Positions 14,725 to 23,183 of a stretch of 41,776 bases of DNA are shown piece after piece; positions within the stretch are counted from its first letter, which is position 1; each line of letters opens with the position of its first letter. The position numbers were made by a program, and so were the translations under genes. The notes beneath the pieces are model-generated. The model did no database searches. It was not told where the DNA came from and saw nothing but the letters and a program-made list of their open reading frames with translations. Origin of the DNA: Candidatus Saccharibacteria bacterium RIFCSPHIGHO2_12_FULL_41_12 (GTDB taxonomy: Bacteria > Patescibacteriota > Saccharimonadia > Saccharimonadales > 2-12-FULL-41-12); the NCBI GenBank assembly GCA_001790445.1, contig MGCQ01000007.1, positions 17,030 to 58,805 of the forward strand. The letters run 5' to 3'.

Positions 14725-15237
14725 ATGTCCACAATCCCTTTATCAAAAAAGAATAGGCGATTAATCCTCGAGTCATTGAGTAAAAGACAGAATCAACTTT
14801 GGGTAAAGCGCAATGAGCTATTAGAAGATGCAGGGATGAGTGAGGAAGGTATGCACTCAGATTTTATGTATTTGCTCGGCAAGGGGTACATTAGTGTTCC
14901 AGGTCCAGGTCCTATCGATCAGCTACAGTATATTCCTTACGCACACATGAAAATTACAGCTGCGGGTAATGATTATCTAGAGGAGCTTGCTCAAGAGCCA
15001 AAGCAAGCAGAAGCGCAAAAAACATTACTAAGTGTTCCAGGCAATCACAATAAGTTTCATAATGTATCGGTCGGTGGAGGAGTGGACGTGCCTGGCGAGA
15101 ATAATGCATTCACAAAAACAAGTATAGGTCATATACCGAGATCCAATGAACATAAATTGCTTTGGTGGTTTATGAGCATTGTAGCGGGTGTAATTGTTTT
15201 GCTAATAGGTGTGTATGTCCTCGGGGTAGGAAAATGA
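14725..15237 (+). CDS. Winged-helix-like protein with C-terminal membrane anchor, type I RM accessory
   Basis: A 170-residue protein I cannot assign to a named family. Residues 8-90 look like a winged helix (a basic helix RRLILESLSKRQ, then WVKRNELLEDAGMSEEGMHSDFMYLLGKGYI and a beta wing). Residues 95-140 are a Gly/Asn-rich linker (NVSVGGGVDVPGENNAF), and residues 145-167 form one TM helix ending a few residues from the C-terminus. A DNA-binding-like domain tethered to the membrane inside an hsd operon is unusual. It could tether the restriction complex to the membrane, sense incoming DNA, or act as a regulator. It overlaps hsdS by ATGA and is therefore co-expressed with it. Confidence 0.7.
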   Translation: MSTIPLSKKNRRLILESLSKRQNQLWVKRNELLEDAGMSEEGMHSDFMYLLGKGYISVPGPGPIDQLQYIPYAHMKITAAGNDYLEELAQEPKQAEAQKTLLSVPGNHNKFHNVSVGGGVDVPGENNAFTKTSIGHIPRSNEHKLLWWFMSIVAGVIVLLIGVYVLGVGK

Positions 15238-16448
15238 ACACTACAACAACCAAAAAAGTGCCGGAGCTTCGCTTTCCTGAGTTTAGTGGTGAGTGGCAGA
15301 CTATAAAGCTTGGTGATTTTATCGATAGTCTTGATGCAGGAGTTAGCGTAAATTCCGAGGACAGAGTGGCCAAGGATGATGAAAAAGCAATATTAAAAAC
15401 TAGTTGTGTAACCAAAGGCACTTTTGACTGCAAGGAGAATAAGGTCGTTACCGACAGCGCAGAGACTCGAAGGCTAAAAGAATCAATCGAGGTAGATACA
15501 ATCATTATCAGCCGGATGAATACACCACAGTTAGTTGGCGCAAATGCACTTGTACATGAGTCGAACGAGAACATTTTTTTACCTGACAGACTTTGGGCTG
15601 CAAAAATCAAAACCAATGCATCACCAAGATGGATTGCTCTAAAACTTGGTAGTAAAAGTATGCGTGCTCATCTGAGCGTACTAGCAACAGGAACAAGCAA
15701 TTCTATGAAAAACGTCACAAAAGGCGATGTACTTAACGCGAAAATACTTGCTCCGTCGCGCGAGGAGCAGAAGAAGATTGCGGGGTTTTTGGGAGTGGTG
15801 GATGAGAGGGTTGCGGTGATTGATAAAAAAGTCGAGCTGCTGAAAAAATACAGAAAAGGCGTCATGCAAAAAATCTTTCCACCAGCAAACGGACAGACTC
15901 CCAAAATCCGCTTTTCTGATGAAAATGGCAAAAACTACCCTGACTGGCAAGGGAAAAAGCTTGGCGATATATTAGCCTATGAACAACCTACAAAATATAT
16001 TGTTAAATCGACGGAATACGATGATAAATATAAGACACCTGTATTAACAGCCGGCAAGACGTTTATCTTAGGGTATACAGACGAAGAAGACGGAATTAAC
16101 AATGATATTCCGGTCATCATTTTTGACGACTTTACGACCGCTAGTCACTTTGTTGATTTCCCGTTTAAAGTTAAGTCGTCCGCGATGAAAATTCTGAGAA
16201 CAAAAACAGACGTAAATATAAAAGTAGCATACGAGTTACTAAGCAAGATAAAGTTTGTGGTCGGTGATCATAAGCGACACTGGATTGGTGAATTTCAAGA
16301 CTTTGCTATTAACCTACCCAGCGAAAAAGAACAGCAGAAAATCGCAGATTTTCTGACAAACCTAGATGATAAAATTAATGTAGTAGAAAGGCAGCTGGAG
16401 CAGGCCAAAAACTTCAAAAAATCCCTCCTCCAACAAATGTTTGTATGA
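15234..16448 (+). CDS. hsdS: Type I restriction-modification specificity subunit
   Basis: A 404-residue HsdS starting at the ATG of the ATGA overlap (the frame stays open upstream, but the protein begins MNTTTTKKVPELRFPEFSGEW, the usual HsdS opening). It has two target-recognition domains (about 10-170 and 225-370), each followed by a conserved helical spacer: REEQKKIAGFLGVVDERV with KYRKGVMQKIF, and SEKEQQKIADFLTNLDDK with KSLLQQMFV. Each domain reads half of a bipartite DNA site and the helices set the spacing. It joins HsdM (and HsdR) to form the enzyme. The stop overlaps the RloC-like gene by ATGA. The sequence it recognises cannot be predicted here. Confidence 0.94.
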   Translation: MNTTTTKKVPELRFPEFSGEWQTIKLGDFIDSLDAGVSVNSEDRVAKDDEKAILKTSCVTKGTFDCKENKVVTDSAETRRLKESIEVDTIIISRMNTPQLVGANALVHESNENIFLPDRLWAAKIKTNASPRWIALKLGSKSMRAHLSVLATGTSNSMKNVTKGDVLNAKILAPSREEQKKIAGFLGVVDERVAVIDKKVELLKKYRKGVMQKIFPPANGQTPKIRFSDENGKNYPDWQGKKLGDILAYEQPTKYIVKSTEYDDKYKTPVLTAGKTFILGYTDEEDGINNDIPVIIFDDFTTASHFVDFPFKVKSSAMKILRTKTDVNIKVAYELLSKIKFVVGDHKRHWIGEFQDFAINLPSEKEQQKIADFLTNLDDKINVVERQLEQAKNFKKSLLQQMFV

Positions 16449-18823
16449 AATTGTGCTTAATTAAAACTATAGAAAACTACAAGTCATTTCAAAATTTTCG
16501 ATGGCAGAATTTTTTTAATTCTCAAGAATTTCATGACACAATAAATATACTCTATGGTGAAAACGGAACTGGGAAAAGCTCAGTTTGTAATATCCTAAAA
16601 AGTGTTTGTGGTGATAAAAAGCCTTTCGTAACAAATCAGATACCTAACGGAATTTGTTTGAAGTTTGACAATGGAGAGTATAAATTTTCAAACAAATCAA
16701 ATGCTTGGGACAAAACTAAAAGTACTGACGATTTTTTGTTTTTCGATCGTGAATTTGTACATGACAACATACATCTAGGGAATATGAGAGATACACAAGC
16801 AAACGGACAGGAACAAAAGTCCGGTAAAATGATTGTTCAATTTGATAGCGAAGCGATAAAGCTCCGTGAAGCTCGTCAAAAAACGAAAAAGGCTAAAGAC
16901 GATAAAGATGGTGAAATCAAAAAATACAATGAAGACCATAAAGATACTTTGAAATTTCTACTTTCAGAAGACGAAAGTCCCTTATTTGATACTTATAAAG
17001 ATAAAACAAAAGAAGAAATTACAGGGCTAAAAAAAGAACTCACAAAAGACAAAAAGGGAACGGAGAAGAAACTTGAAACCGATGGAGCAACTCAAAAACA
17101 AGTTAATGATATTCAAAATTCAATCACCGAAATCAGCAACGAAAAAATTGAATTATCATTATCAGAACAATCGATTTATCAAGCATTTTTCAATTTTGAT
17201 CTAAAAGAACAAGTACAAATACAAGCAGAGCAAGATTTAATTGTCAAAATAAGAAAGCATGAAGATTTTTTTCAAACTGGTATTGAAATCAGAGAAGAAA
17301 ACAAAAGCAAATGCCCGTTTTGCCAGTCAGAGAATGAAGAAGAAAATATTGGAAAAATCATCAAAGCTTACAATGATATTTTTGACGATACTTATAAAAA
17401 ACAGCTTCAATCCTTTGAAGACAATAAAAAAGCACTGATTGAAGAACTGGAAGATCTTGTCAATGCAGTTAAAAACTATGATATCGATTCTGTTTTTGTT
17501 TCCATGAGTGAACTAAATCAAAAATACAAAATCAAAGATATTTATTCAGTAGAAGAACAAAAGAAGCACAAAAAACCGACAACAAACAAGATTGCGGATT
17601 TGAAGAAAAAAATCGAAAATCTAAAAAAGCCAAGAAGTGAAGATATTGTAGAAGTTTACAATAAGGCAAAAACCGAATTTGAAACTTTAGAAACCTTTTT
17701 TGACGATATTTACACATTTATTGAGAAGAAAAACAAACTTATTCGTAAATTTAAAACAGATAATACAGACGAGAAAATACAACAAAGAATCACAGTAAAT
17801 AATCAAAAAATTGGAGAAATTGATTTAAGGATAACTTTTTTTACCGAGGGAAAGATTGACAAACAAAAACAAAAAGAAGCTAAAGAAAAAGGACTTGCGA
17901 CTACTCAAAAGGAATTTGAAGATTTAAGGACAAAACACGATAAAGCGAAAGAAGATTATGAAAAATATTGCTCCGAAGAAGTATTTGAAAAGACTTTGAA
18001 AAAAATCGAAGAATATTTTGATAAATTTAAATTCAGTTTCAAATTAAAATTAAAGACAGAAAAAACAAGAAACAAAACTGAATTTCCTTTTGCTTTCAAG
18101 GTTTTGGATAATGAAGGAGATGAAAGAGATTTTAAGGAAGGATTATCAGAGGGAGAATTGCAAGTTTTATCATTATGCTTTTTCTTTGCTTTTCTTGATA
18201 TACAGACGAATCCTGAAAATAAAGTCTTGGTATTTGATGATCCGATTACGAGCCTTGATAACAACAACTTAAGCCATTTAGTAGATCTAATCGCAGAAGA
18301 ACACGCCAAATTTTCTCAAACTTTTATTTTCACTCATCACAGAACGTTTTTTAAGTTTTTGAGAAAGAGTTTTAAAACTGGAAAAAATAATGGCAATCTA
18401 GGAAATGAATACAACATAATTCGTAACAAAAAAGAACTCGGGGGCAGTTTTATTTGTAAAAGTTGTTCAACAGACTTTAAGAATAAACTGGAAGGTTTTG
18501 AAAATAATATTTATAATAAGGCACAACAAGGAACACCAATAAATATTGAGATGAAAATTGTTGAGTATGGTCAATATTTGAGATATGAAGTAGAAAAATT
18601 TATCAAAAACGATTTACTGTTTTGGGATGCTGATAGTCAATTTTCAAAAGCTATCGATGGTATAAAAAATAGCAGGAATGACATTTCTGATCAGGATTTA
18701 GATAAAATAAATAAAGTTTATGAATTTTGTAATTGGACAACCTCTCATGTAGATGTTGGAGATGACCACGGTCTAGAAACATTGAAAACGAATATAAATA
18801 CCTTTATGGGGATTGTTAAATGA
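16445..18823 (+). CDS. RloC/PrrC-like anticodon nuclease ABC-type ATPase
   Basis: A 792-residue protein of the AAA_13 (PrrC/RloC) type. Walker A is GENGTGKSS at 38-46; a long coiled coil spans roughly 135-525 and contains CPFC at 290-293, resembling the Rad50/RloC zinc hook. The ABC signature is LSEGE (567-571), Walker B is VLVFDDP (594-600) and the switch His lies in FTHHRTF (631-632). A second CxxC occurs at 671-674. The C-terminal domain has R713-x3-E717 and H768, matching the Arg-Glu-His arrangement of the PrrC/RloC tRNA nuclease domain. The gene lies between hsdS and hsdR, as prrC does in E. coli, and overlaps both by ATGA. Expected role: tRNA cleavage to abort infection when the restriction enzyme is inhibited, held silent by that enzyme otherwise. 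It is strikingly A-rich compared with hsdM and hsdR, which suggests separate acquisition. ATPase call firm; nuclease role inferred. Confidence 0.82.
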   Translation: MKLCLIKTIENYKSFQNFRWQNFFNSQEFHDTINILYGENGTGKSSVCNILKSVCGDKKPFVTNQIPNGICLKFDNGEYKFSNKSNAWDKTKSTDDFLFFDREFVHDNIHLGNMRDTQANGQEQKSGKMIVQFDSEAIKLREARQKTKKAKDDKDGEIKKYNEDHKDTLKFLLSEDESPLFDTYKDKTKEEITGLKKELTKDKKGTEKKLETDGATQKQVNDIQNSITEISNEKIELSLSEQSIYQAFFNFDLKEQVQIQAEQDLIVKIRKHEDFFQTGIEIREENKSKCPFCQSENEEENIGKIIKAYNDIFDDTYKKQLQSFEDNKKALIEELEDLVNAVKNYDIDSVFVSMSELNQKYKIKDIYSVEEQKKHKKPTTNKIADLKKKIENLKKPRSEDIVEVYNKAKTEFETLETFFDDIYTFIEKKNKLIRKFKTDNTDEKIQQRITVNNQKIGEIDLRITFFTEGKIDKQKQKEAKEKGLATTQKEFEDLRTKHDKAKEDYEKYCSEEVFEKTLKKIEEYFDKFKFSFKLKLKTEKTRNKTEFPFAFKVLDNEGDERDFKEGLSEGELQVLSLCFFFAFLDIQTNPENKVLVFDDPITSLDNNNLSHLVDLIAEEHAKFSQTFIFTHHRTFFKFLRKSFKTGKNNGNLGNEYNIIRNKKELGGSFICKSCSTDFKNKLEGFENNIYNKAQQGTPINIEMKIVEYGQYLRYEVEKFIKNDLLFWDADSQFSKAIDGIKNSRNDISDQDLDKINKVYEFCNWTTSHVDVGDDHGLETLKTNINTFMGIVK

Positions 18824-21666
18824 CTACGCAATCCGAACAAACACTAGAAAATAACCTTATCGCTCAGCTGCATGAGATGAAGTACGAGCGGGTTGCTATT
18901 GCTGATGAAGTGGCGTTGGTAGCAAATCTTAAAACACAACTAGAAAAACACAATGGTGTCACGCTGAGCGACAAGGAATTTAGCAAAGTACTGAGTTATC
19001 TGAGCAAAGGCAATGTGTTTGATCGCGCCAAAACGCTACGGGACAAAATGCATTTGGTACGAGATGACGGCACCAGCGCATACATAGAATTTATAAACCA
19101 AAAAAAGTGGTGCCAAAACCAGTTTCAGGTAACGAATCAAGTCACCATAGACGGCGCGTACAAAAACCGCTACGACGTCACGATCCTTGTAAACGGCTTG
19201 CCACTGGTGCAAATAGAGCTAAAACGCCGAGGCCTAGAGCTCAAAGAAGCCTTTAACCAAGTGAACCGCTACCGCAAACATTCGTATGCCGCAGGCTATG
19301 GGCTATACCAGTATGTGCAGATTTTTGTGATTAGCAACGGTGTAAATACAAAATATTATTCCAACACCGTGGGGTACGACAACGACAAAAAAGCATCGTT
19401 CAAATTCACCTCGTACTGGGCAGATAAAGACAACCTAAAAATCACAAAGCTAGAAGATTTTGCCAAAGTTTTCCTAGAAAAATGCCACATCGCCAAGATG
19501 ATTGCCAAATATACGGTGTTACAAACCAACAAAACATTGGTAGTGCTGCGACCGTATCAATATTATGCGGTAGAAGAAATTGTCGACCGCGTAAGTAGTG
19601 GCAACAAAAACGGCTATATTTGGCACACCACAGGCAGCGGCAAAACTCTAACATCGTTTAAAGCCAGTCAACTACTGGTAGATAACCCAGACGTCTACAA
19701 GGTTGTGTTTGTGGTGGACCGTAACGACCTAGACAACCAAACGATTCGTGAATTTAACAATTTTAAAAAAGACAGCGTGGACGCCACTGACAACACTCAT
19801 AGTTTGGTAAAGCAATTTGGCGAGCCCGATACCAAGCTAATCGTCACAACTATTCAAAAGCTCAATAACGCCGTCACGCACGAGCGTCATGCCCTAAAAA
19901 TGGTCACGCATCGCGATAAAAAGATTGTCTTTATCTTTGACGAATGCCATCGCAGCCAGTTTGGCGAAACACACAAGAAAATTACCGAATATTTCACCAA
20001 TCGCCAGTTGTTTGGCTTTACTGGCACACCGATTTTTGCCGAAAACGCCAGCGGCAATGCTATGGGCAAGCGCACTACAAAAGAACTGTTTGGCGAGTGC
20101 CTGCACAAATATGTGATTACCGATGCAATAAGTGATGAAAATGTGCTGAAATTTGCGGTAGAGTATGTCGGTAAATATAGGCGCAAAGACAGCGCCAACG
20201 AGATAGATGTTGATGTAGAAGCCATCGACACCAAAGAGTTGATGGAATCGCCGCAACGGATTGAGAAAATCACTGATTATATTATCGCCAATCACGACCG
20301 CAAGACGCACAGCCGCGATTTTACCGCGATTTTTGCCCTCAGCAGCATAGATGTACTGACAAAATACTATGATATATTTCGAGCCAAGAAACAGTCTGGC
20401 GATCACAACTTGAAAATCGCGACGATATTTAGCTATGGCACCAACGAAGAAGACAAAAATGCCGATAGTATGTTGGATGATGACCCGCAGTTGGATCTAT
20501 TTAGTCAGATCAATCAACATTCGCGCGACAAGCTGGAAAGCTATATTGCGGATTATAACGAGATGTTCGGCACGAGCTATTCTACCAAAGATAGCCAGAG
20601 CTTTTACAACTACTATCGCAACATTGCTGACCGCTTGAAAGCCCGCGAGATCGATATTTTGCTGGTGGTGAATATGTTTTTGACTGGGTTTGATAGCCCG
20701 ACCCTAAACACTATGTACGTAGATAAAAACTTGCGATATCACGGTTTGTTGCAAGCTTACTCTCGAACTAATCGCATATTAAACGAAACGAAATCACAGG
20801 GGAACATTGTGGTGTTTCGTAACCTCAAAAAGGCAACCGATGACGCGCTGCGACTTTTTGCTGATAAAAACGCCCAAGAGGTTATCTTTATGGAGCCGTA
20901 CGAAGATTACGCGGCGAAGTTTGACGAGATGGTGGCGCAACTATACGCACAGACGCCAACCCCCGAAAGTGTTGATAACTTAGTGGGCGAAGAAGCGCAG
21001 TTGGAATTTGTAAAGACGTTTCGTGAGTTAATGCGACTCAAAAACATCCTTGTTTCGTTTGCTGACTTTGATTTTAGCCATGTGTCTATAGGCGAGCAAA
21101 CATTCAATGACTTTAAGAGCAAATATTTGGACATTTACGACAAAGTCAGGGGTGATCACGAGAAAGAAAAGGTGTCAATATTGGAAGACGTCGACTTTGA
21201 ACTGGAGCTGATCCGAAGAGATGAGGTTAACGTGGATTACATTATCCGTCTGCTGGCGCAACTGGTTGGCGCGGATGAGGCCAAGACAGCAAAATTGATG
21301 CAGAACATTATGGACACGATGTCGACTGACGCAACGTTGCGCAGTAAGCGTGAGTTGATAGAGAAGTTTATCAATAGTACGATACCAAATATCTCTAATG
21401 CCGAGGATGTTGAAACGGAGTTTAATAACTTTTGGGACCAAGAAAAGCTCGAAGCTTTTCAGGAAATGTGCAGTGAGGAGGGGCTGATGAATGATAAGCT
21501 GCAGGCACTGATTGATCGCTATTTGTATAGTGGACGCAAGCCACGCAAGGAAGATTTTGCCAAAGCACTCGAAAAACAACCAGGAATTTTGCAAAGAGAA
21601 TCGATTATCAAACGTGTGACCAGCAAGTTTAATGGTTTTATTGAGACCTTTATCGAAGGAGTTTGA
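18820..21666 (+). CDS. hsdR: Type I restriction endonuclease subunit
   Basis: A 948-residue HsdR. The N-terminal PD-(D/E)xK nuclease domain contains D119 (NRYDVTILV) and E133-L-K135 (VQIELKRRG). The SF2 translocase follows, with Walker A TTGSGKT at 270-276, DECH at 374-377, FTGTP at 400-404, and motif VI-like segments including FLTGFDSPTLNTMYVDKNL and LLQAYSRTNR. A helical C-terminal region (about 720-948) binds the methylase core. The protein reels in unmodified DNA and cleaves at a distance. It begins inside the end of the RloC-like gene (ATGA) and is the last gene of the operon. All catalytic motifs appear intact. Confidence 0.95.
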   Translation: MTTQSEQTLENNLIAQLHEMKYERVAIADEVALVANLKTQLEKHNGVTLSDKEFSKVLSYLSKGNVFDRAKTLRDKMHLVRDDGTSAYIEFINQKKWCQNQFQVTNQVTIDGAYKNRYDVTILVNGLPLVQIELKRRGLELKEAFNQVNRYRKHSYAAGYGLYQYVQIFVISNGVNTKYYSNTVGYDNDKKASFKFTSYWADKDNLKITKLEDFAKVFLEKCHIAKMIAKYTVLQTNKTLVVLRPYQYYAVEEIVDRVSSGNKNGYIWHTTGSGKTLTSFKASQLLVDNPDVYKVVFVVDRNDLDNQTIREFNNFKKDSVDATDNTHSLVKQFGEPDTKLIVTTIQKLNNAVTHERHALKMVTHRDKKIVFIFDECHRSQFGETHKKITEYFTNRQLFGFTGTPIFAENASGNAMGKRTTKELFGECLHKYVITDAISDENVLKFAVEYVGKYRRKDSANEIDVDVEAIDTKELMESPQRIEKITDYIIANHDRKTHSRDFTAIFALSSIDVLTKYYDIFRAKKQSGDHNLKIATIFSYGTNEEDKNADSMLDDDPQLDLFSQINQHSRDKLESYIADYNEMFGTSYSTKDSQSFYNYYRNIADRLKAREIDILLVVNMFLTGFDSPTLNTMYVDKNLRYHGLLQAYSRTNRILNETKSQGNIVVFRNLKKATDDALRLFADKNAQEVIFMEPYEDYAAKFDEMVAQLYAQTPTPESVDNLVGEEAQLEFVKTFRELMRLKNILVSFADFDFSHVSIGEQTFNDFKSKYLDIYDKVRGDHEKEKVSILEDVDFELELIRRDEVNVDYIIRLLAQLVGADEAKTAKLMQNIMDTMSTDATLRSKRELIEKFINSTIPNISNAEDVETEFNNFWDQEKLEAFQEMCSEEGLMNDKLQALIDRYLYSGRKPRKEDFAKALEKQPGILQRESIIKRVTSKFNGFIETFIEGV

Positions 21667-21701
21667 GGGTTTAATAATCGCAAAAGTACGTCAACAACTC
21701 A

Positions 21702-21718
21702 CAAAAAGGGGCTTTTTG
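21702..21718 (+). terminator. Weak hairpin between hsdR and the next gene
   Basis: CAAAAAG-GGG-CTTTTTG forms a 7-bp stem with a 3-base loop. The 3' T run is part of the stem and no further T tail follows, so termination would be weak. Confidence 0.35.
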
Positions 21719-21719
21719 G

Positions 21720-21725
21720 TATGAT
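21720..21725 (+). promoter_or_regulatory. -10 box of the peptidase E-like gene
   Basis: TATGAT ending 6 bases before the ATG at 21732, with no Shine-Dalgarno; fits the leaderless pattern. Confidence 0.5.
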
Positions 21726-21731
21726 GTATCT

Positions 21732-22391
21732 ATGAAAAAACTATTTCTTGCATCAAGTGGGCTTGAATACATCAAGCAATTCGTTGGTTTTGGTCCATCT
21801 GAAGTTAAGATGCTCTTTATCCCAACTGCCGGAAATCTTGATAAAGATGCCTGGTGGATCGACAAAGATCGAGATGTTCTAGGCAAAATGGGTTTTCAGA
21901 TTACCGAGCTTGATATATCCAAAGCCAGTGTCGATGAGATGCAAAAGCAATTAGATGCTACCGATATTGTTTATATCGCAGGAGGGAACACATTCTATTT
22001 GCTAAAACAACTCCAGGACTCGGGGTTTGACAAGTTGCTCAAAAACTTCGTAGAAGGTGGCGGTCTGTATGCAGGTGTTAGTGCGGGGGCTATCGTAGCT
22101 GGTGTAGATATTGAGCCAGTTTTGACACTTGATGAACCTGAGAAAGTGCATGGGCTTGAGTCAACCAAAGGCTTGGGATTTGTGAATATTGTACCTATTC
22201 CTCATTACGATATGGCTTCTAGGTCAGCAGCGATAGACGAAATCAAGGAGAAATACGCAGGGAAGTACGACATAGTATTATTAACGGATGAGGATGCCAT
22301 ATATGTTGAGGGTGATACATGGAAGGTAGTGAAATCAGCAAAAACCGCTCTTGAGCACGAGTGGTTCAACAATAACCACGACGGCGTGTAA
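21732..22391 (+). CDS. Peptidase E-like protein (S51 family)
   Basis: A 219-residue cytoplasmic protein of the S51 class I glutamine amidotransferase-like fold. The nucleophile Ser117 lies in GVSAGAIVAG, the catalytic His158 in IPHYD, and an AGGNT segment at 83-87 forms the usual glycine-rich turn; D126 or D134 would complete the triad. S51 aspartyl dipeptidases cleave Asp-Xaa dipeptides; other members have related cyanophycinase activity. Length fits peptidase E. It is transcribed alone just outside the restriction operon and may mark the return to chromosomal backbone. Confidence 0.85.
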   Translation: MKKLFLASSGLEYIKQFVGFGPSEVKMLFIPTAGNLDKDAWWIDKDRDVLGKMGFQITELDISKASVDEMQKQLDATDIVYIAGGNTFYLLKQLQDSGFDKLLKNFVEGGGLYAGVSAGAIVAGVDIEPVLTLDEPEKVHGLESTKGLGFVNIVPIPHYDMASRSAAIDEIKEKYAGKYDIVLLTDEDAIYVEGDTWKVVKSAKTALEHEWFNNNHDGV

Positions 22392-22415
22392 CCCCAGATT
22401 TATTTGGTCTATATT

Positions 22416-22778
22416 TTACTCGACCTTTTGAGGTGGGCTACTAGATTCTGGCTTGCTCGGGGCGGTGGCTTGCTCCGCGTTTTTCTTTTCTGCAAAGAAG
22501 TACGCTATAGCGCCAATAAAGCTAAGTCCTACAACAAACGAAACAACGAGGACGAGTATCCATGTACTTCTATCAGGGCTGTTGTGCTTGATCGCATGTA
22601 TGAGCATTAATAGCCAAAAGATAAATGCAATAATTGAAATAACAAGGATAAAAACGAATATCCCAACGCCTAGACCGATAAATGGCTTTGCTTTTTCCGC
22701 AAGCTCGGCACAGTCTATTGGCTGACCATTTAATGTGCATTGTGATTGTGCCGTTTGTGCTATTAGCAAAAAATTCAT
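22416..22778 (-). CDS. Small secreted/membrane protein with PLDc_N-like helical pair
   Basis: A 120-residue protein with an N-terminal signal-like segment, a short loop with two Cys (C14, C23), and two TM helices (about 33-63 and 71-95). The helices contain FWLLMLIHAIKHNSPDRSTWILVLV and end AYFFAEKK, a pattern like the phospholipase D-nuclease N-terminal (PLDc_N) membrane family. The tail is Pro/Ser-rich. The start has a Shine-Dalgarno (AGGGAGA, 22786-22792 on the minus strand). Function unknown. The gene converges with the peptidase E-like gene. Confidence 0.65.
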   Translation of the reverse strand: MNFLLIAQTAQSQCTLNGQPIDCAELAEKAKPFIGLGVGIFVFILVISIIAFIFWLLMLIHAIKHNSPDRSTWILVLVVSFVVGLSFIGAIAYFFAEKKNAEQATAPSKPESSSPPQKVE

Positions 22779-22877
22779 AACTATCTCCCTAAATTACTAC
22801 CACCATTTAAGCATTAAAATGTCTCAAATTGCAACAAATCTCCCTTTAGGCTTTTTTGGTAAAAATGATGAAAGAAA

Positions 22878-22915
22878 TTGACACTATGTATTACATCGTG
22901 TAAAATGTATTACAT
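22878..22915 (+). promoter_or_regulatory. Consensus promoter with duplicated operator for the toxin-antitoxin pair
   Basis: TTGACA (22878-22883), exactly 17 bases, TAAAAT (22901-22906); the ATG follows 7 bases later. The palindromic word ATGTATTACAT occurs twice (22886-22896 and 22905-22915), 19 bases apart, overlapping the spacer and the -10/start. This is the layout expected for autorepression by the AbrB-type antitoxin. Confidence 0.75.
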
Positions 22916-23183
22916 GACATACAACACAACAGTTACAAGCAAAGGGACTATTACTATCGCTGCACCACTACGTAAAGCTTTAGGGTTAAAGACTGGTCAA
23001 AAGCTAACGGTTACGCTTAATTCAAACAATCAAGTAGTGCTTGATGCAGGCACTGACTTGAAAACCTTTGAAGCAACAAGAGCAAAAATAACCAAGAAAA
23101 TTCCCAGTCATCTTAAAGGACTTGCAGGCGATTCCTTGCGTGAAGCTGCCGCCAAAGCTTGGGTTGCCGGAAATAATGATTAG
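22914..23183 (+). CDS. AbrB/SpoVT-fold antitoxin (VapB-like)
   Basis: Eighty-nine residues from the ATG at 22914, chosen because a near-consensus promoter puts the transcription start there; longer in-frame extensions would run back into the promoter. The N-terminal swapped-hairpin domain is clear: YNTTVTSKGTITIAAPLRKALGLKTGQKL. The C-terminal region (about 50-89) should wrap the toxin. It binds DNA and autoregulates; twin ATGTATTACAT operators cover its promoter. It overlaps the toxin gene by 8 bases, ensuring coupled expression. Confidence 0.85.
   Translation: MTYNTTVTSKGTITIAAPLRKALGLKTGQKLTVTLNSNNQVVLDAGTDLKTFEATRAKITKKIPSHLKGLAGDSLREAAAKAWVAGNND

Noticed and set aside
15162-15233. Longer HsdS starting at 15162
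   Set aside because: The additional residues come from the overlapping TM end of the previous gene in another frame; the ATGA at 15234 begins the normal HsdS N-terminus.
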